Assembly: GCA_948144175.1 (NCBI GenBank)
Contig: CANXME010002655.1
Coordinates: 100,367 to 164,366, forward strand
Direction: 5' to 3'
DNA from: Closterium sp. NIES-65
Taxonomy: Eukaryota > Streptophyta > Zygnematophyceae > Desmidiales > Closteriaceae
DNA: 64,000 bases
Part shown: in pieces, positions 1 to 9,565 of the stretch
Layout: each line of letters opens with the position of its first letter
Numbering within the stretch: the stretch's first letter is position 1
Notes under the pieces: model-generated
Told to the model about the DNA's origin: nothing
The model's input: only the letters and a program-made list of their open reading frames with translations
Databases searched by the model: none
Position numbers and translations under genes: made by a program

Positions 1-1402
1 GTTCTTTGTACAAGGTACATTCGAACCAAAATTCCAGAGAGGTCTATCCTTGCTTCTAAGAGCACTACCTAGCACATAAACGGCGATATCTCGCTCGATA
101 CTTAGGCGAACGAGGTGATCTACGGCTCGTTGGAAAGCTAGCAGAGTGCTCTACTGCTTAGAACAATTCCTAGTTCCTGCAAAGTAGAGGAGAGTCCTCT
201 ACAACAGGAGCTAGGCCTATGATATCAGCAGGAAGGTGTGGTGTGCAAACCCTAGACGAGGCCACGAGGAGGAAAACTGGATGAGAGAAATTAACTCACT
301 GGGTTGGGGTTGGGTGAGAGTGGCTGGTCGGTACGTGGGGGTCTGGTGGGGAGGAAGGGACCAAGAAGAACTCTCCTGCACGATGCACATCTGTGTGGCG
401 CTGCGCGTCACCGCCAGGCAGGCAAAATGCAGGTGATACGGGTACAGTTGGTGGGACTGTAGCTATGAGGACGCGAGCGGTCTTGGCGATGCGCAACTCT
501 GGTAACTCGGGCAAATCGCCGCTAATCGCGGCAAAAATCACGTCGGTGAGCCCCCCCAACCCCCCCCCCCCCCCCCCCCCCCCCCAAAAGAAAAATCGCT
601 TCAGTGTTGTACCTTAGTCATCAGGGCAAGTACACCAGGTCGGTCTGAAATATCAGTGTTACACAAAAATTCACTTTTTCTTGTAAGGGCGCCCTAAAAT
701 ACAACTCTGCAAAATATGGGTGAACACCTAAACCCACCCTTATAGTAAGGGTTATAAGGGTGATTTACCCTGATATCCAGAGGCCTGCTTACCACTCTCA
801 TATCTCCTAATTGTTGGGTTGCGTAGTAACCCTATACATCTGGTAGCACTTTTCGGTCGACTCGAATGAACAGTGCAGTTTTTTGTCATTATCCCAACGT
901 TTAAAGCTCTCGTTTTAACGTTTTTGAAACGAGTGCTCCAAAGTTGTGGACATGACGAAAGCACTGACACAAGAGTCCCCCAAAAATGAAACCAAATGTA
1001 ACCTTTCATTCCATAATCGTCGATAAATACGGCGAATGGAACAATCGGTCGTCACAAAACACAATTGACGAGAAACATCCACTGGACGTAAACGCAAATC
1101 ATGTGCAGCGCATCCATTGATCACGTGCAAAAACAACACATAACACCTAGGAGCAAATGCTAAAATGCATGGATGCTACAACAGAGATGGTTCCGGTATG
1201 CTAAGGCAAGCAACACTGCCCCAACAACGATCCCCGCCTCAAATGCAGACCCGACACACTTTAACATCACACATCACTTGCATATACCGTACAAGGCACT
1301 TTAGCACATGCCTCAAGACAGACAGGTGCAAACAAACACACACACATATCTCACATAGGCGCACACACGCACGTACGGTACATACACGCATAAGCACATG
1401 TA
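1..1402. other. Left flank, no supported gene
   Basis: Short open frames occur on both strands, but none shows a recognisable domain, splice pattern or codon bias. The stretch holds a run of 26 C at 560-585 and a CA-rich tract at about 1330-1400. The first copia element inserted into that CA-rich tract, which resumes at 8846. Confidence 0.6.
560..585. repeat. Poly-C homopolymer (26 C)
   Basis: An uninterrupted C run preceded by another seven C. Homopolymers of this length are prone to sequencing and assembly length error. Confidence 0.9.
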
Positions 1403-1407
1403 CAGCA

Positions 1408-1539
1408 TGTCAGAACTATATAGCTTATACTATTGTGTAGGCTATAGTGGGGTATCCCATAGGGGGTACAACCCAATTAGGGTTTCCTATTTGTACTCAC
1501 TTCTTTCATAGTCATTCCATTCTCGTTCTCTCTTTCACA
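1408..1539 (+). repeat. 5' LTR of copia copy 1
   Basis: 132 bp, TGTCAGAA to TTCACA. A TATA-like stretch (CTATATAG) lies at about 1415-1422, close to the 5' end, as expected for a very short U3 promoter. The sequence is identical to 8714-8845. Confidence 0.93.
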
Positions 1540-1620
1540 TGGAATCAGAGCAGGTCCCCTACTAGGGACTGTTTCTTGGGCCCACCGAAGCGCGCCCCGA
1601 GGCGCGCGTCCTTTTTTTTT
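1540..1620 (+). promoter_or_regulatory. Primer-binding site plus conserved hairpin and T-tract, copy 1
   Basis: The primer site TGGAATCAGAGC (1540-1551) directly abuts the LTR and matches the initiator tRNA-Met site TGGTATCAGAGC with one change. Downstream, a 7-bp stem (GCGCGCC 1590-1596, GGCGCGC 1601-1607, loop CCGA) is followed by nine T at 1612-1620. The same arrangement recurs in copies 2 and 3, so it is probably a functional leader structure (dimerisation, packaging or reverse-transcription control). That role is inference. Confidence 0.7.
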
Positions 1621-1649
1621 AGCGACCCGTCGTGTCGCCCTCCCTAGCG

Positions 1650-2445
1650 GCCTGTCGAGCCGCCCTACCTTGCGGCCCCGCCGCCCTATCGCGCGGCCTC
1701 GCCGCCCTAAGTCGCGGCCTGCCCGCCGCCCTACTTCGACGGCCCCGCCGCCCTACGTCGTGGCCCGCCGCCCTACTTCGACGGCCCGCCCGCCGCCCTA
1801 CGTCTCGGCCCCGCCGCCCTACGTCCCGGCCCGCCCGCCGCCCTACTTCGACGGCCCGCCCGCCGCCCTACGTCGCGGCCCCGCCGCCCTACGTCCCGGC
1901 CCGCCCGCCGCCCTACTTCGAAGGCCCGCCCGCCGCCCTACGTCGCGGCCCTGCCGCCCTCAGCTACGCGGCCCCGCCGCCTTCTGCTACGCGGCCCTGC
2001 CGCCCTCTACTACGCGGCCCCGCCGCCCCTCGATCGCGGCCCCGCCGCCCTCTGCTACGCGGCTCCGCCGCCCTCTGCTACGCGGCCCCGCCGCCCTCTA
2101 CTACGCGGCCCCGCCGCCCTCTCCTACGCGGCACCGCCGCCCTCTGCTCCGCGGCCCCGCCGAGCCGCCCAGCAGCAGCCGAGCCGCCGCCGAGCCGCCG
2201 CCGCCTGAGCCGCCACCCGGGCCGCCGCCGAGCCGCCGCCGCCTGCGCCGCCGAGCCGGAGCCGCCCGAGCCGCCGCCCAGCCGCCCAGCAGCAGCCGAG
2301 CCGCCGCCGAGCCGCCGCCGCCCGAGCCGCCGCTGAGCTGCGACCGAGCCGCCGCCCGAGCCGCCCGAACCGCCCGAGCCGCCCGAGCCGCCCGAGCCGC
2401 CCGAGCCGCCGTGCTGCTGTTCCTGAGCTGTGTTCTTCTGCTGCT
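1650..2445 (+). repeat. GC-rich tandem repeats in the gag leader, copy 1
   Basis: Degenerate tandem units built on CCGCCGCCCTACGTCGCGG, followed by CCGAGCCGC units, fill almost all of the space between the hairpin and the gag start. Both strands lack stop codons over long stretches, which creates spurious open frames. Copies 2 and 3 hold a different repeat at the same place. Confidence 0.85.
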
Positions 2446-2490
2446 GACCTACCCGACTCTCCCAGCCCGGTGAGACTTCCAGCTGCTGCC

Positions 2491-5400
2491 ATGGCCACCC
2501 CCAATGTTCTTTCTTTTGACGCTGAGGGGAGGGCCATTGACTTTGCCGTCTGGATTGAAGACCTGCAGCTGTACTTACTGTGTGATGCGATAGATGAGGT
2601 CTCTCTTTTTGACTTTGTCTCTGGCGCTGTTCCTGCCCCACCTGCTGATGCTGACTCTGCCGTTCGCTCCAAGTGGGCGACCCGCGATGCTGCTGCACGT
2701 CTTGCTGTGCGTCGCCACCTCCCTTCCTCTGAGCGTGCCCACTTTAGTCAGTGCAAGTCCGCTCAGGCCTTGTACGACGCTGTAGTTGCACGCTACTCCT
2801 CCCCTTCCTCCGCTACCCTTAGCCGCCTCATGCTACCGTTTCTCTTCCCTGACCTCGCTTCCTTTCCCACTGTCGCTGACCTCGTTACCCACCTCCGTGC
2901 TAGTGACACCCGCTACCGCGCTGCCCTTCCTGCTGAGTTCCGCGCTGCGAACCCTCCTCCCATGTACATCACCCTCTACTTTCTCGTCACCCGTCTCCCT
3001 GAGTCCCTTCGTGTCGTTAGGGACCAGTTTCTCTCTGTCTGTCCCACCACTCTCACTGTCGACCTCCTTGAGGAGTCCCTGCTAGCGGCTGAGAAGAGTA
3101 TTGTCGCTGTAGGGGCCTCTCGGGGTGACCCTCGCACCCCCATCTTTGAGGGGTGTGGTCCTTCCCCCCTGCTGCCCTCTGTCGCCTCTGCCGCTGCGGC
3201 CGACCTCACTGGTTTTGAGTCGGTCGGCGCGGCGTCTGCCCCCAGCGGCAGACGCCGCTCTGGCAAGAGCAAGGGGGGCAGGGGAGCGGGTGGAGCTCGA
3301 GGGGGCGGTGGAGGAGGCGGTGGGGGTGGCGGGGGGAGTGGGGGTGGCGGTGGGGGTGGTGGCGGGAGTGGAGGTACTGGTGGCGGCGGTGGAGGCGGAG
3401 GTGGCGGCGGAGGTGGTAGCGGAGGAGGCGGTGGGAGCGGTGGGAGCGACGGTCCTGGTGGGGGAGGTGGCGGTGGAGACGGGGGTGGCGGTGGAGGCGG
3501 GGGTGGCGGTGGAGGCGGGGGTCGGAGTGGCTCGTCCCAGCGGAGCAGCTCTGGGGGTGGTCAGCGCCAGCAGCAGCAGCAGCAACAGCAGCAGCCGCAG
3601 CAGCAGCCACAGAAGCAGCAGCGCTCTCGCACCGTCCCCGGCCCTCAGCAGCTCCGTGAGTGGTACTTGCAGCGTCAGCGTGGTGGTGCGCTTGGTCCCT
3701 GCCCCTACGTTCTTCGCACAGGTGACCGTGCAGGGGAGAGGTGTGGAGGCGCCCACACAGCCCGCCGCTGCTTTGGCCGCCTGACCGACGCCTGGCGTCA
3801 GCAGTTTCCGGAGGCCGCTGAGATCCCCCGCTGGGGAGAGCTGTCTAGGGCTGGTGTAGCTATTTATGATCTTGATTTTGATGCTATTCTCTCTGCTATG
3901 TATGCTGTGACTGGTAGTGATGAGGATGACTGTTACCGGTGTTTCCCGCCCGACCCGGGCATTGGTACTGCCGCGTCAGGTACTAGTGAGGCTGCTGCTC
4001 TAGGTGCCAGTGCGTCTGTGCTCTCAGGTGCTGGTGAGTCTGCCCTCTCAGGTACTGTGTCGGCTTCGGCCTCTCACACCTTCACCCTTGACTCTGGAGC
4101 GTCTCGCTCCTTCTTTAGGGACCGCACCACTCTCACGCCGCTGAGTCGGCCGGTTGCGGTGTCCCTGGCTGACCCCTCTGGGGGGCCTGTCCTGTCTCGC
4201 TTCTCCACTGTCCTCCCGTGTCCGGCGGCCCCCTCTGGCACCCTGACTGGTCTCTACCTCCCCTCGTTCTCGACGAACTTGGTGAGTGGTGCTGACCTCC
4301 AGGATGCGGGTGTCCACCAGTTCACCCCTGCTCGTCAGCGGGTGACCCACTGCACGGAGGCGGATACAGGTCGCCACCTGGCTACGTTTACACGTCGGCC
4401 AGGGTCGAGCCTGTACACACTGACCACTGCTTCTCCTCCAGGTGCTGAGTCTGGTAGGGTCCCTTCGTCTGGTCAGGTGTTTGCTGCAGCGTCCAGGTCT
4501 GGTCCTGAGTCTGCCCCTTGCTCGTGTCGTCGTCTGTCTCACGAGACCCTCCTCTGGCACCACCGCCTTGGCCACCCCTCTCTGCTTCGGCTCAGAGGCA
4601 TGGCCTCGCGAGTCCTTGTGTCTGGTCTTCCCCGGTCTCTCCCTCCCCTTCCTCCGGGCCCTGGCCCTACCTGTGTCCCCTGTGTCGAGGGGCGCCAGCG
4701 TGCTGCCCCTCACTCCTCCCAGTTTCCTCCGACAGAGGCCCCGTTGCAGACGCTTCACATGGACGTGTGGGGCCCAGCCCGCGTCCGTGGACAGGGTCAG
4801 GAGCGCTACTTCCTGCTGGTGGTTGACGACTACTCGCGTTACACCACAGTCTTCCCCTTGCGCAGCAAGGGTGAGGTCACTGCGGTGTTGATCGACTGGA
4901 TCCGCGCAGCTCGTCTCCAGCTTCGGAGGAGCTTTGGCTCTGACTTCCCTGTTTTGCGTCTGCACTCGGACAGAGGCGGAGAGTTCTCCTCTGGCCTCCT
5001 GAGTGCCTACTGTCGTGCACGAGGCATCCGTCAGACCTTCACGCTTCCGGACTCACCACAGCAAAATGGGATTGCTGAGCGCCGCATTGGCATGGTCATG
5101 GACGTCGCTCGTACGTCCATGATGCATGCGGCTGCTCCCCATTTTCTGTGGCCGTTTGCGGTCAGGTACGCTGCGCACCAGATCAACCTCCACCCCAGGG
5201 TCTCTCGACCGGAGACCTCCCCAGCCCTGCTGTGGACGGGGAAGGTTGGCGATGCGTCGGCGTTCCGGGTCTGGGGATCTCGGGCGTTTGTTCGCGACCT
5301 GTCTGCGGACAAGCTGTCCCCTCGTGCTTCTCCCTGCGTCTTCCTGGGGTTCCCCCCCGACGCCCCTGGGTGGCAGTTTTACCACCCCACCTCTCGACGT

Positions 5401-8400
5401 GTTCTGTCCTCCCAGGACGTCACGTTCGACGAGTCGGTACCCTACTACCGCCTCTTCCCCTACCGCACTCCGTCCCTCCCCCCACCCCCGCTCTTCCTGG
5501 TACCAGGTCCCCCCCCGGTAGTCCCCCTCCCCCCTCAGGGTCCTGCCCCTTCAGGTGTGTCCCAGGTAGACGCGGTCGAGCCTTTCGAGGTCACTGGTGA
5601 CTCTGGTGCTGCTGCGGGAGCTGAGCCTGGGGGTGCGGAGTCTGGGGGTGCTGAGCCTGGGGGTGCTGAGCCTGGGGGTGCTGAGCCTGGGGGTGCTGAG
5701 CCTGGGGGTGCTGAGCCTGGGGGTGCTGAGCCTGGGGGTGCTGAGCCTGGGGGTGCTGAGCCTTGGGGTGCTGTGCCTAGGGGTGCTGAGCCTGGGGGTG
5801 CTGCGTCTGGGGGTGCTGAGCCTGGAGGTGCCGAGCCTGGGGGTGCTGTGCCTGGGGGTGCTGAGCCTGGGGGTGCTGTGCCTGGGGGTGCTTCGTCTCG
5901 CCGGGAGCCACTCTCCCCGCAGGAGCTGCGTGAGTGGTTTGCCAGGCGCTGGAGGTGTGCTGCTGGTGCTGGTGGTTCTTCGGCTGCAGAGGGTACTGCT
6001 GCCTCGCGTCCCGCCGGTGCTCGTACTGTGGGTGCTGGAGCTGTTGGGTCTGAGAGTTCTCCTGGAGCTGGTGCTACTGAGGGTGTTGGCGCTGAGCCTG
6101 CCGTTGGCGGTCCGACTGACAGTGCTCCTGGTGCTGCTGCTGGAGGTTCTGGAGCTTCTGGTGGTGCTGCTGGAGGTGCTGCTGGAGTGGGTACTCCTGC
6201 CGGGGCTGCTGGTACTGTTCCTGCTGTTTCTGGCGTCGCCGCGCGGCCCCGACCTTACTTCGTTCCGCTCCTGCAGCAGGTTCTTGGTCTTCCGCCTCCT
6301 CCTCCTCCTCCCTTAGAGGGTCCGCAGCCTGTCCGGTCACAGCCACTGCTACAGCCTGCCTCCCCTTTGCCTGCTCCGTCTCCCTACACTGGTCCGACTG
6401 GAGGTCTTACTGAGCGTCGTGAGCCTGCGTCTCGTCCTGTGTCGCCTGTTCGTACTGAGCGCGCTAGTGGTCGCGGGTCGCGTCAGCGTCCTCCTCCTGT
6501 TCCTGGCACGCACCGGATGTCACTGCGTCCGTCCACTGCTCCTCTGCGTGCCCCTTTGCCTTCTCCTCCTGCTTCCTCTCTTCCTGCTCTTGCCGACCCG
6601 GAGTCGGACTCTCTTCGTGCTGCCAGTCCTACTGTCACGCGTCTCCTTGCTACAGCTGTCACTGACCCTTCCTTCGAGTCGTCTGCTGCGTCTGCCCTTG
6701 TCACTGAGCTTGTCGACTTTGCTGCGCGCTGTCGTCTAGACTACGCTGCCCGTCTTGTCACTGAGTCTGAGTCCGCCTGTCCTCCGTCCGTCGGGGGTGA
6801 GTGTGCCCTTGGCACGGACGTCCTTGAGGACATGCAGGAGGAGTTCCAGTGTCTAGCCGCCGCTTCACCTCGTCTCGCGTCTGTACTGCTAGCCCCTGAG
6901 GGAGACCCGGATGCACCAGACATCCCGACTCCGCGCTCTTACGCGGAGGCGATAGAGGGTCCCTACTCCTCTCAGTGGCAGGCAGCTATGGATGCAGAGA
7001 TGGCTTCCTGGAAGTTCACAGGCACCTACGTTGACGCTGTTCCCCCCCCTGGGGCGAACATCGTCAGTGGCATGTGGATTTTCAGGGTGAAGCGGCCGCC
7101 GGGTTCTCCGCCTGTCTTCAAGGCGCGTTACGTGGCTCGTGGCTTCAGTCAGCGGCAGGGGGTTGACTACTTTCAGACCTTCTCCCCCACCCCGAAGATG
7201 ACCACTCTTCGGGTCCTGCTGCACGTTGCTGCTCACCGTGACTACGAGCTGCACTCTCTCGACTTCAGCACAGCTTTCTTGCAGGGCAGCCTGCACGAGG
7301 AGATCTGGCTGCGTCGCCCACCTGGCTTCACTGGGTCTTTCCCTCCTGGTACCCAGTGGAGTCTCCGGCGTCCAGTCTACGGTCTCCGCCAGGCGCCACG
7401 TGAGTGGCACGACACACTGAGGACTACGCTCGCGGCACTTGGGTTTGCTCCTTCTACTGCCGACCCGTCGCTGTTTCTGCGCACCGACACCTCTCTGCCG
7501 CCGTTCTACATCCTCGTGTACGTCGACGACTTGGTCTTTGCCACAGCTGACACTGCTGGACTCGCCTACGTGAAGTCCGAGCTGCAGAAGAGACACACGT
7601 GCACTGACCTGGGTGAACTGCGCAGCTATCTTGGCTTGCAGATCACCCGGGACAGAGCACGCCGCACCATTACCCTGACTCAGTCACACATGGTGCAGCA
7701 GGTCCTTCAGCGCTTCGGCTTCACGTACTCCTCGCCTCAGGCCACTCCTCTGCGTACTCGCCACTCGCTCTCAGCTCTGCCTTCGGATGAGTCCGTAGAT
7801 TCGAGTGGCCCGTATGCAGAGCTTGTTGGCTGCCTCATGTACCTGATGACCTGCACACGACCTGACCTTGCATACCCTCTTAGCATTCTCGCACGCTATG
7901 TTGCTCCTGGGAGACACCGACCAGAGCACATGGCTGCAGCGAAGAGGGTGTTGCGCTACTTGTGCAGTACGTCGGGCATGGGGCTAGTGCTTGGAGGGCG
8001 CAGTCCAGTGGTCCTCACTGGGCACGCGGACGCTTCTTGGGCTGACGACCAGGCTACGCAGCGGTCGTCACAGGGTTACACCTTCAGCCTTGGTTCCGGC
8101 TCTGTTTCGTGGCGGGCTACCCGCTCGTCTTCTGTTCTCGGCTCCAGTTGTGAGGCTGAGATCTACGCCGGGGCTATGGCTGCACAGGAGTTACGCTGGC
8201 TCACCTACCTGTTGACCGACCTTGGAGAGCAGCCTCGTTCTCCTCCAGTCCTGTACGTAGACAACAAGGCCATGCTGGCCTTGTGTCGAGAGCAGAGACT
8301 GGAGCACAGAACGAAGCACATTGCTCTCCGCTACTTTCTTGCTCGTGAGCTACAGCAGCGTGGACAGTTGCGACTTGCGTACGTGGCCTCTGAGGCCAAC

Positions 8401-8502
8401 ACTGCTGATGTCTTCACCAAGGCACTTGCGCCTTGTGATCATCAGCGTTGTTGCACGCAGTTGGGTCTTGTGCCTGTCTTGCCTCACTTGCTCTCCTCTT
8501 GA
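2491..8502 (+). CDS. Copia gag-pol polyprotein, intact
   Basis: This is the retrotransposon polyprotein of 2003 residues. I chose ATG 2491 (MATPNVLSF) because copies 2 and 3 start at the same position; the frame is also open upstream. Order: gag with a copia-type N-terminal half; a long Gly-rich run (about 3300-3530) and a Gln run (about 3570-3625); a Cys-His cluster near residue 403 with unusual spacing (C-x13-C-x3-H-x4-C); protease with DSG at residue 534; integrase with HHCC (HHRLGH near 690, CVPC at 728) and catalytic D758, D827 and E863; a linker of GGAEP five-residue repeats (5620-5892); reverse transcriptase with YVDD at 1677-1680; RNase H with D near 1847. All catalytic motifs are present and no break was found. 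Processing would be by its own protease. The product acts in cytoplasmic virus-like particles and then, through integrase, in the nucleus. Confidence 0.95.
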   Translation: MATPNVLSFDAEGRAIDFAVWIEDLQLYLLCDAIDEVSLFDFVSGAVPAPPADADSAVRSKWATRDAAARLAVRRHLPSSERAHFSQCKSAQALYDAVVARYSSPSSATLSRLMLPFLFPDLASFPTVADLVTHLRASDTRYRAALPAEFRAANPPPMYITLYFLVTRLPESLRVVRDQFLSVCPTTLTVDLLEESLLAAEKSIVAVGASRGDPRTPIFEGCGPSPLLPSVASAAAADLTGFESVGAASAPSGRRRSGKSKGGRGAGGARGGGGGGGGGGGGSGGGGGGGGGSGGTGGGGGGGGGGGGGSGGGGGSGGSDGPGGGGGGGDGGGGGGGGGGGGGGRSGSSQRSSSGGGQRQQQQQQQQQPQQQPQKQQRSRTVPGPQQLREWYLQRQRGGALGPCPYVLRTGDRAGERCGGAHTARRCFGRLTDAWRQQFPEAAEIPRWGELSRAGVAIYDLDFDAILSAMYAVTGSDEDDCYRCFPPDPGIGTAASGTSEAAALGASASVLSGAGESALSGTVSASASHTFTLDSGASRSFFRDRTTLTPLSRPVAVSLADPSGGPVLSRFSTVLPCPAAPSGTLTGLYLPSFSTNLVSGADLQDAGVHQFTPARQRVTHCTEADTGRHLATFTRRPGSSLYTLTTASPPGAESGRVPSSGQVFAAASRSGPESAPCSCRRLSHETLLWHHRLGHPSLLRLRGMASRVLVSGLPRSLPPLPPGPGPTCVPCVEGRQRAAPHSSQFPPTEAPLQTLHMDVWGPARVRGQGQERYFLLVVDDYSRYTTVFPLRSKGEVTAVLIDWIRAARLQLRRSFGSDFPVLRLHSDRGGEFSSGLLSAYCRARGIRQTFTLPDSPQQNGIAERRIGMVMDVARTSMMHAAAPHFLWPFAVRYAAHQINLHPRVSRPETSPALLWTGKVGDASAFRVWGSRAFVRDLSADKLSPRASPCVFLGFPPDAPGWQFYHPTSRRVLSSQDVTFDESVPYYRLFPYRTPSLPPPPLFLVPGPPPVVPLPPQGPAPSGVSQVDAVEPFEVTGDSGAAAGAEPGGAESGGAEPGGAEPGGAEPGGAEPGGAEPGGAEPGGAEPGGAEPWGAVPRGAEPGGAASGGAEPGGAEPGGAVPGGAEPGGAVPGGASSRREPLSPQELREWFARRWRCAAGAGGSSAAEGTAASRPAGARTVGAGAVGSESSPGAGATEGVGAEPAVGGPTDSAPGAAAGGSGASGGAAGGAAGVGTPAGAAGTVPAVSGVAARPRPYFVPLLQQVLGLPPPPPPPLEGPQPVRSQPLLQPASPLPAPSPYTGPTGGLTERREPASRPVSPVRTERASGRGSRQRPPPVPGTHRMSLRPSTAPLRAPLPSPPASSLPALADPESDSLRAASPTVTRLLATAVTDPSFESSAASALVTELVDFAARCRLDYAARLVTESESACPPSVGGECALGTDVLEDMQEEFQCLAAASPRLASVLLAPEGDPDAPDIPTPRSYAEAIEGPYSSQWQAAMDAEMASWKFTGTYVDAVPPPGANIVSGMWIFRVKRPPGSPPVFKARYVARGFSQRQGVDYFQTFSPTPKMTTLRVLLHVAAHRDYELHSLDFSTAFLQGSLHEEIWLRRPPGFTGSFPPGTQWSLRRPVYGLRQAPREWHDTLRTTLAALGFAPSTADPSLFLRTDTSLPPFYILVYVDDLVFATADTAGLAYVKSELQKRHTCTDLGELRSYLGLQITRDRARRTITLTQSHMVQQVLQRFGFTYSSPQATPLRTRHSLSALPSDESVDSSGPYAELVGCLMYLMTCTRPDLAYPLSILARYVAPGRHRPEHMAAAKRVLRYLCSTSGMGLVLGGRSPVVLTGHADASWADDQATQRSSQGYTFSLGSGSVSWRATRSSSVLGSSCEAEIYAGAMAAQELRWLTYLLTDLGEQPRSPPVLYVDNKAMLALCREQRLEHRTKHIALRYFLARELQQRGQLRLAYVASEANTADVFTKALAPCDHQRCCTQLGLVPVLPHLLSS
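5620..5892 (+). repeat. In-frame 15-bp repeat encoding GGAEP units
   Basis: Roughly 18 near-identical 15-bp units (GCTGAGCCTGGGGGT and variants) lie in the integrase-RT linker. The matching tracts in the other copies (about 48575-48775, 55065-55250 and 63190-63425) differ in number and variants, so the tract expands and contracts without breaking the frame. Confidence 0.9.
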
Positions 8503-8713
8503 CCTTGCTTGTACCTTCGCCTATATATACTCTTGCTCTTGCTTACTTGACTCTTGTATATCTCTATATATGATCTTGCATGTGAACTGGCCATGTGGCC
8601 TTGAACTTGTGCTCGGAATGTGTGGTGACTTTGTGATCCACCCTGAGCTTTGCTTTGCTTTGCTTGACTGGTCTTGTGACCCCTTGTTCTCCCCCACTTT
8701 GCCTATGGGGGTG

Positions 8714-8845
8714 TGTCAGAACTATATAGCTTATACTATTGTGTAGGCTATAGTGGGGTATCCCATAGGGGGTACAACCCAATTAGGGTTTCCTATTTGT
8801 ACTCACTTCTTTCATAGTCATTCCATTCTCGTTCTCTCTTTCACA
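8714..8845 (+). repeat. 3' LTR of copia copy 1
   Basis: 132 bp, identical to the 5' LTR, and followed directly by the CAGCA duplication. The preceding 3' UTR (8503-8713) has TATATATA-rich tracts and a GCTTT repeat; parts of it recur in the TRIMs at 18535 and 40549. Confidence 0.93.
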
Positions 8846-9040
8846 CAGCACACACTAACACATACGCAAACAAGCACAGATAGATACAGAGACCGTTATA
8901 ACGACACAACCGTCATGAAAAAAATTCAGAAATGCAGAAATGATTTCTGGCCTATTTCACCTTCCCCTCCCTACAACCCTCCCTCCCTCCTTCCCTCATC
9001 TCCATCCCAATCCCTCCCTCATCTCCCTTCTCAGCTCATG

Positions 9041-9355
9041 TGCCCTGCACAAAGCAAAATCAGGGAAGTCAACACACACACGCCCTGCACAAAGCAAAAC
9101 CAGAGAAGTCAACACACACACGCCCTGCACAAAGCAAAATCAGAGAATTCCACACACAAGCGCCCTGCACAAAGTAAAACCAGAGAAGTCAAACACACAC
9201 TCGCCCTGCACAAAGCAAAATCAGAGAAGTCAACACACACGCGCCCTGCACAAAGCCAAATCAGAGAAGTTAGCACACACGCGCCCTGCACAAAGCAAAA
9301 ACAGAGACGTCAACACGCGCCCTGCACAAGCAAAAACAGAGAAGTCAACTCTCAC
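9041..9355 (+). repeat. Minisatellite with about 40-bp unit
   Basis: About eight tandem units, each containing CCCTGCACAAAGCAAAA, then CAGAGAAGTC and CACACACG. Units differ by a few substitutions and small indels. The open frames across it are repeat artefacts. Confidence 0.88.
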
Positions 9356-9565
9356 ACGCGCCCTCTCACGCTTGCTCACGCGTTCTCTCACACGGACTCT
9401 CACGTGCTCTCTCACACGAACTCTCACGCGCTCTCTGACACTCTCTGACGTGCTCTCTCATGCGCACACTCAAGCGCTCTCACTCGCCCACTCACGCACT
9501 CTCTCACGCGCTCTCTCACGCGCTCTCTCATGCGCTCTCTCACGCGCTCTCTCACGCGCACTCAG
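9353..9565 (-). repeat. Short inverted outpost of the 12-bp satellite
   Basis: Repeats of CTCTCACGCG, the reverse complement of the GAGAGAGCGCGT unit of the array at 14442-24166. It ends only a few bases before the ATG at 9571. Confidence 0.85.

Larger units (their letters stand above)
1408..8845 (+). mobile_element. Complete Ty1/copia LTR retrotransposon, copy 1
   Basis: The element is 7438 bp. Its two 132-bp LTRs (1408-1539 and 8714-8845) are identical by eye, start TG and end CA, and are flanked by the 5-bp duplication CAGCA (1403-1407 and 8846-8850). A primer site follows the 5' LTR and a purine-rich tract (CTATGGGGGTG) precedes the 3' LTR. One unbroken frame carries gag, protease, integrase, reverse transcriptase and RNase H in copia order (integrase before RT). 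Identical LTRs and an open frame suggest a recent, possibly still active insertion. It is the reference copy for the three broken copies at 44155, 52091 and 60255. Confidence 0.95.

Noticed and set aside
1632-2473. Pro/Arg/Ala-rich open frames upstream of gag
   Set aside because: They are leader tandem repeats without stop codons. The homologous region in copies 2 and 3 has a different sequence, so no protein is conserved.
3082-3784. Thr/Ala-rich and Val-rich frames opposite or beside gag
   Set aside because: They are shadow frames of the Gly/Gln-rich part of gag. They recur in every copy only because gag does.
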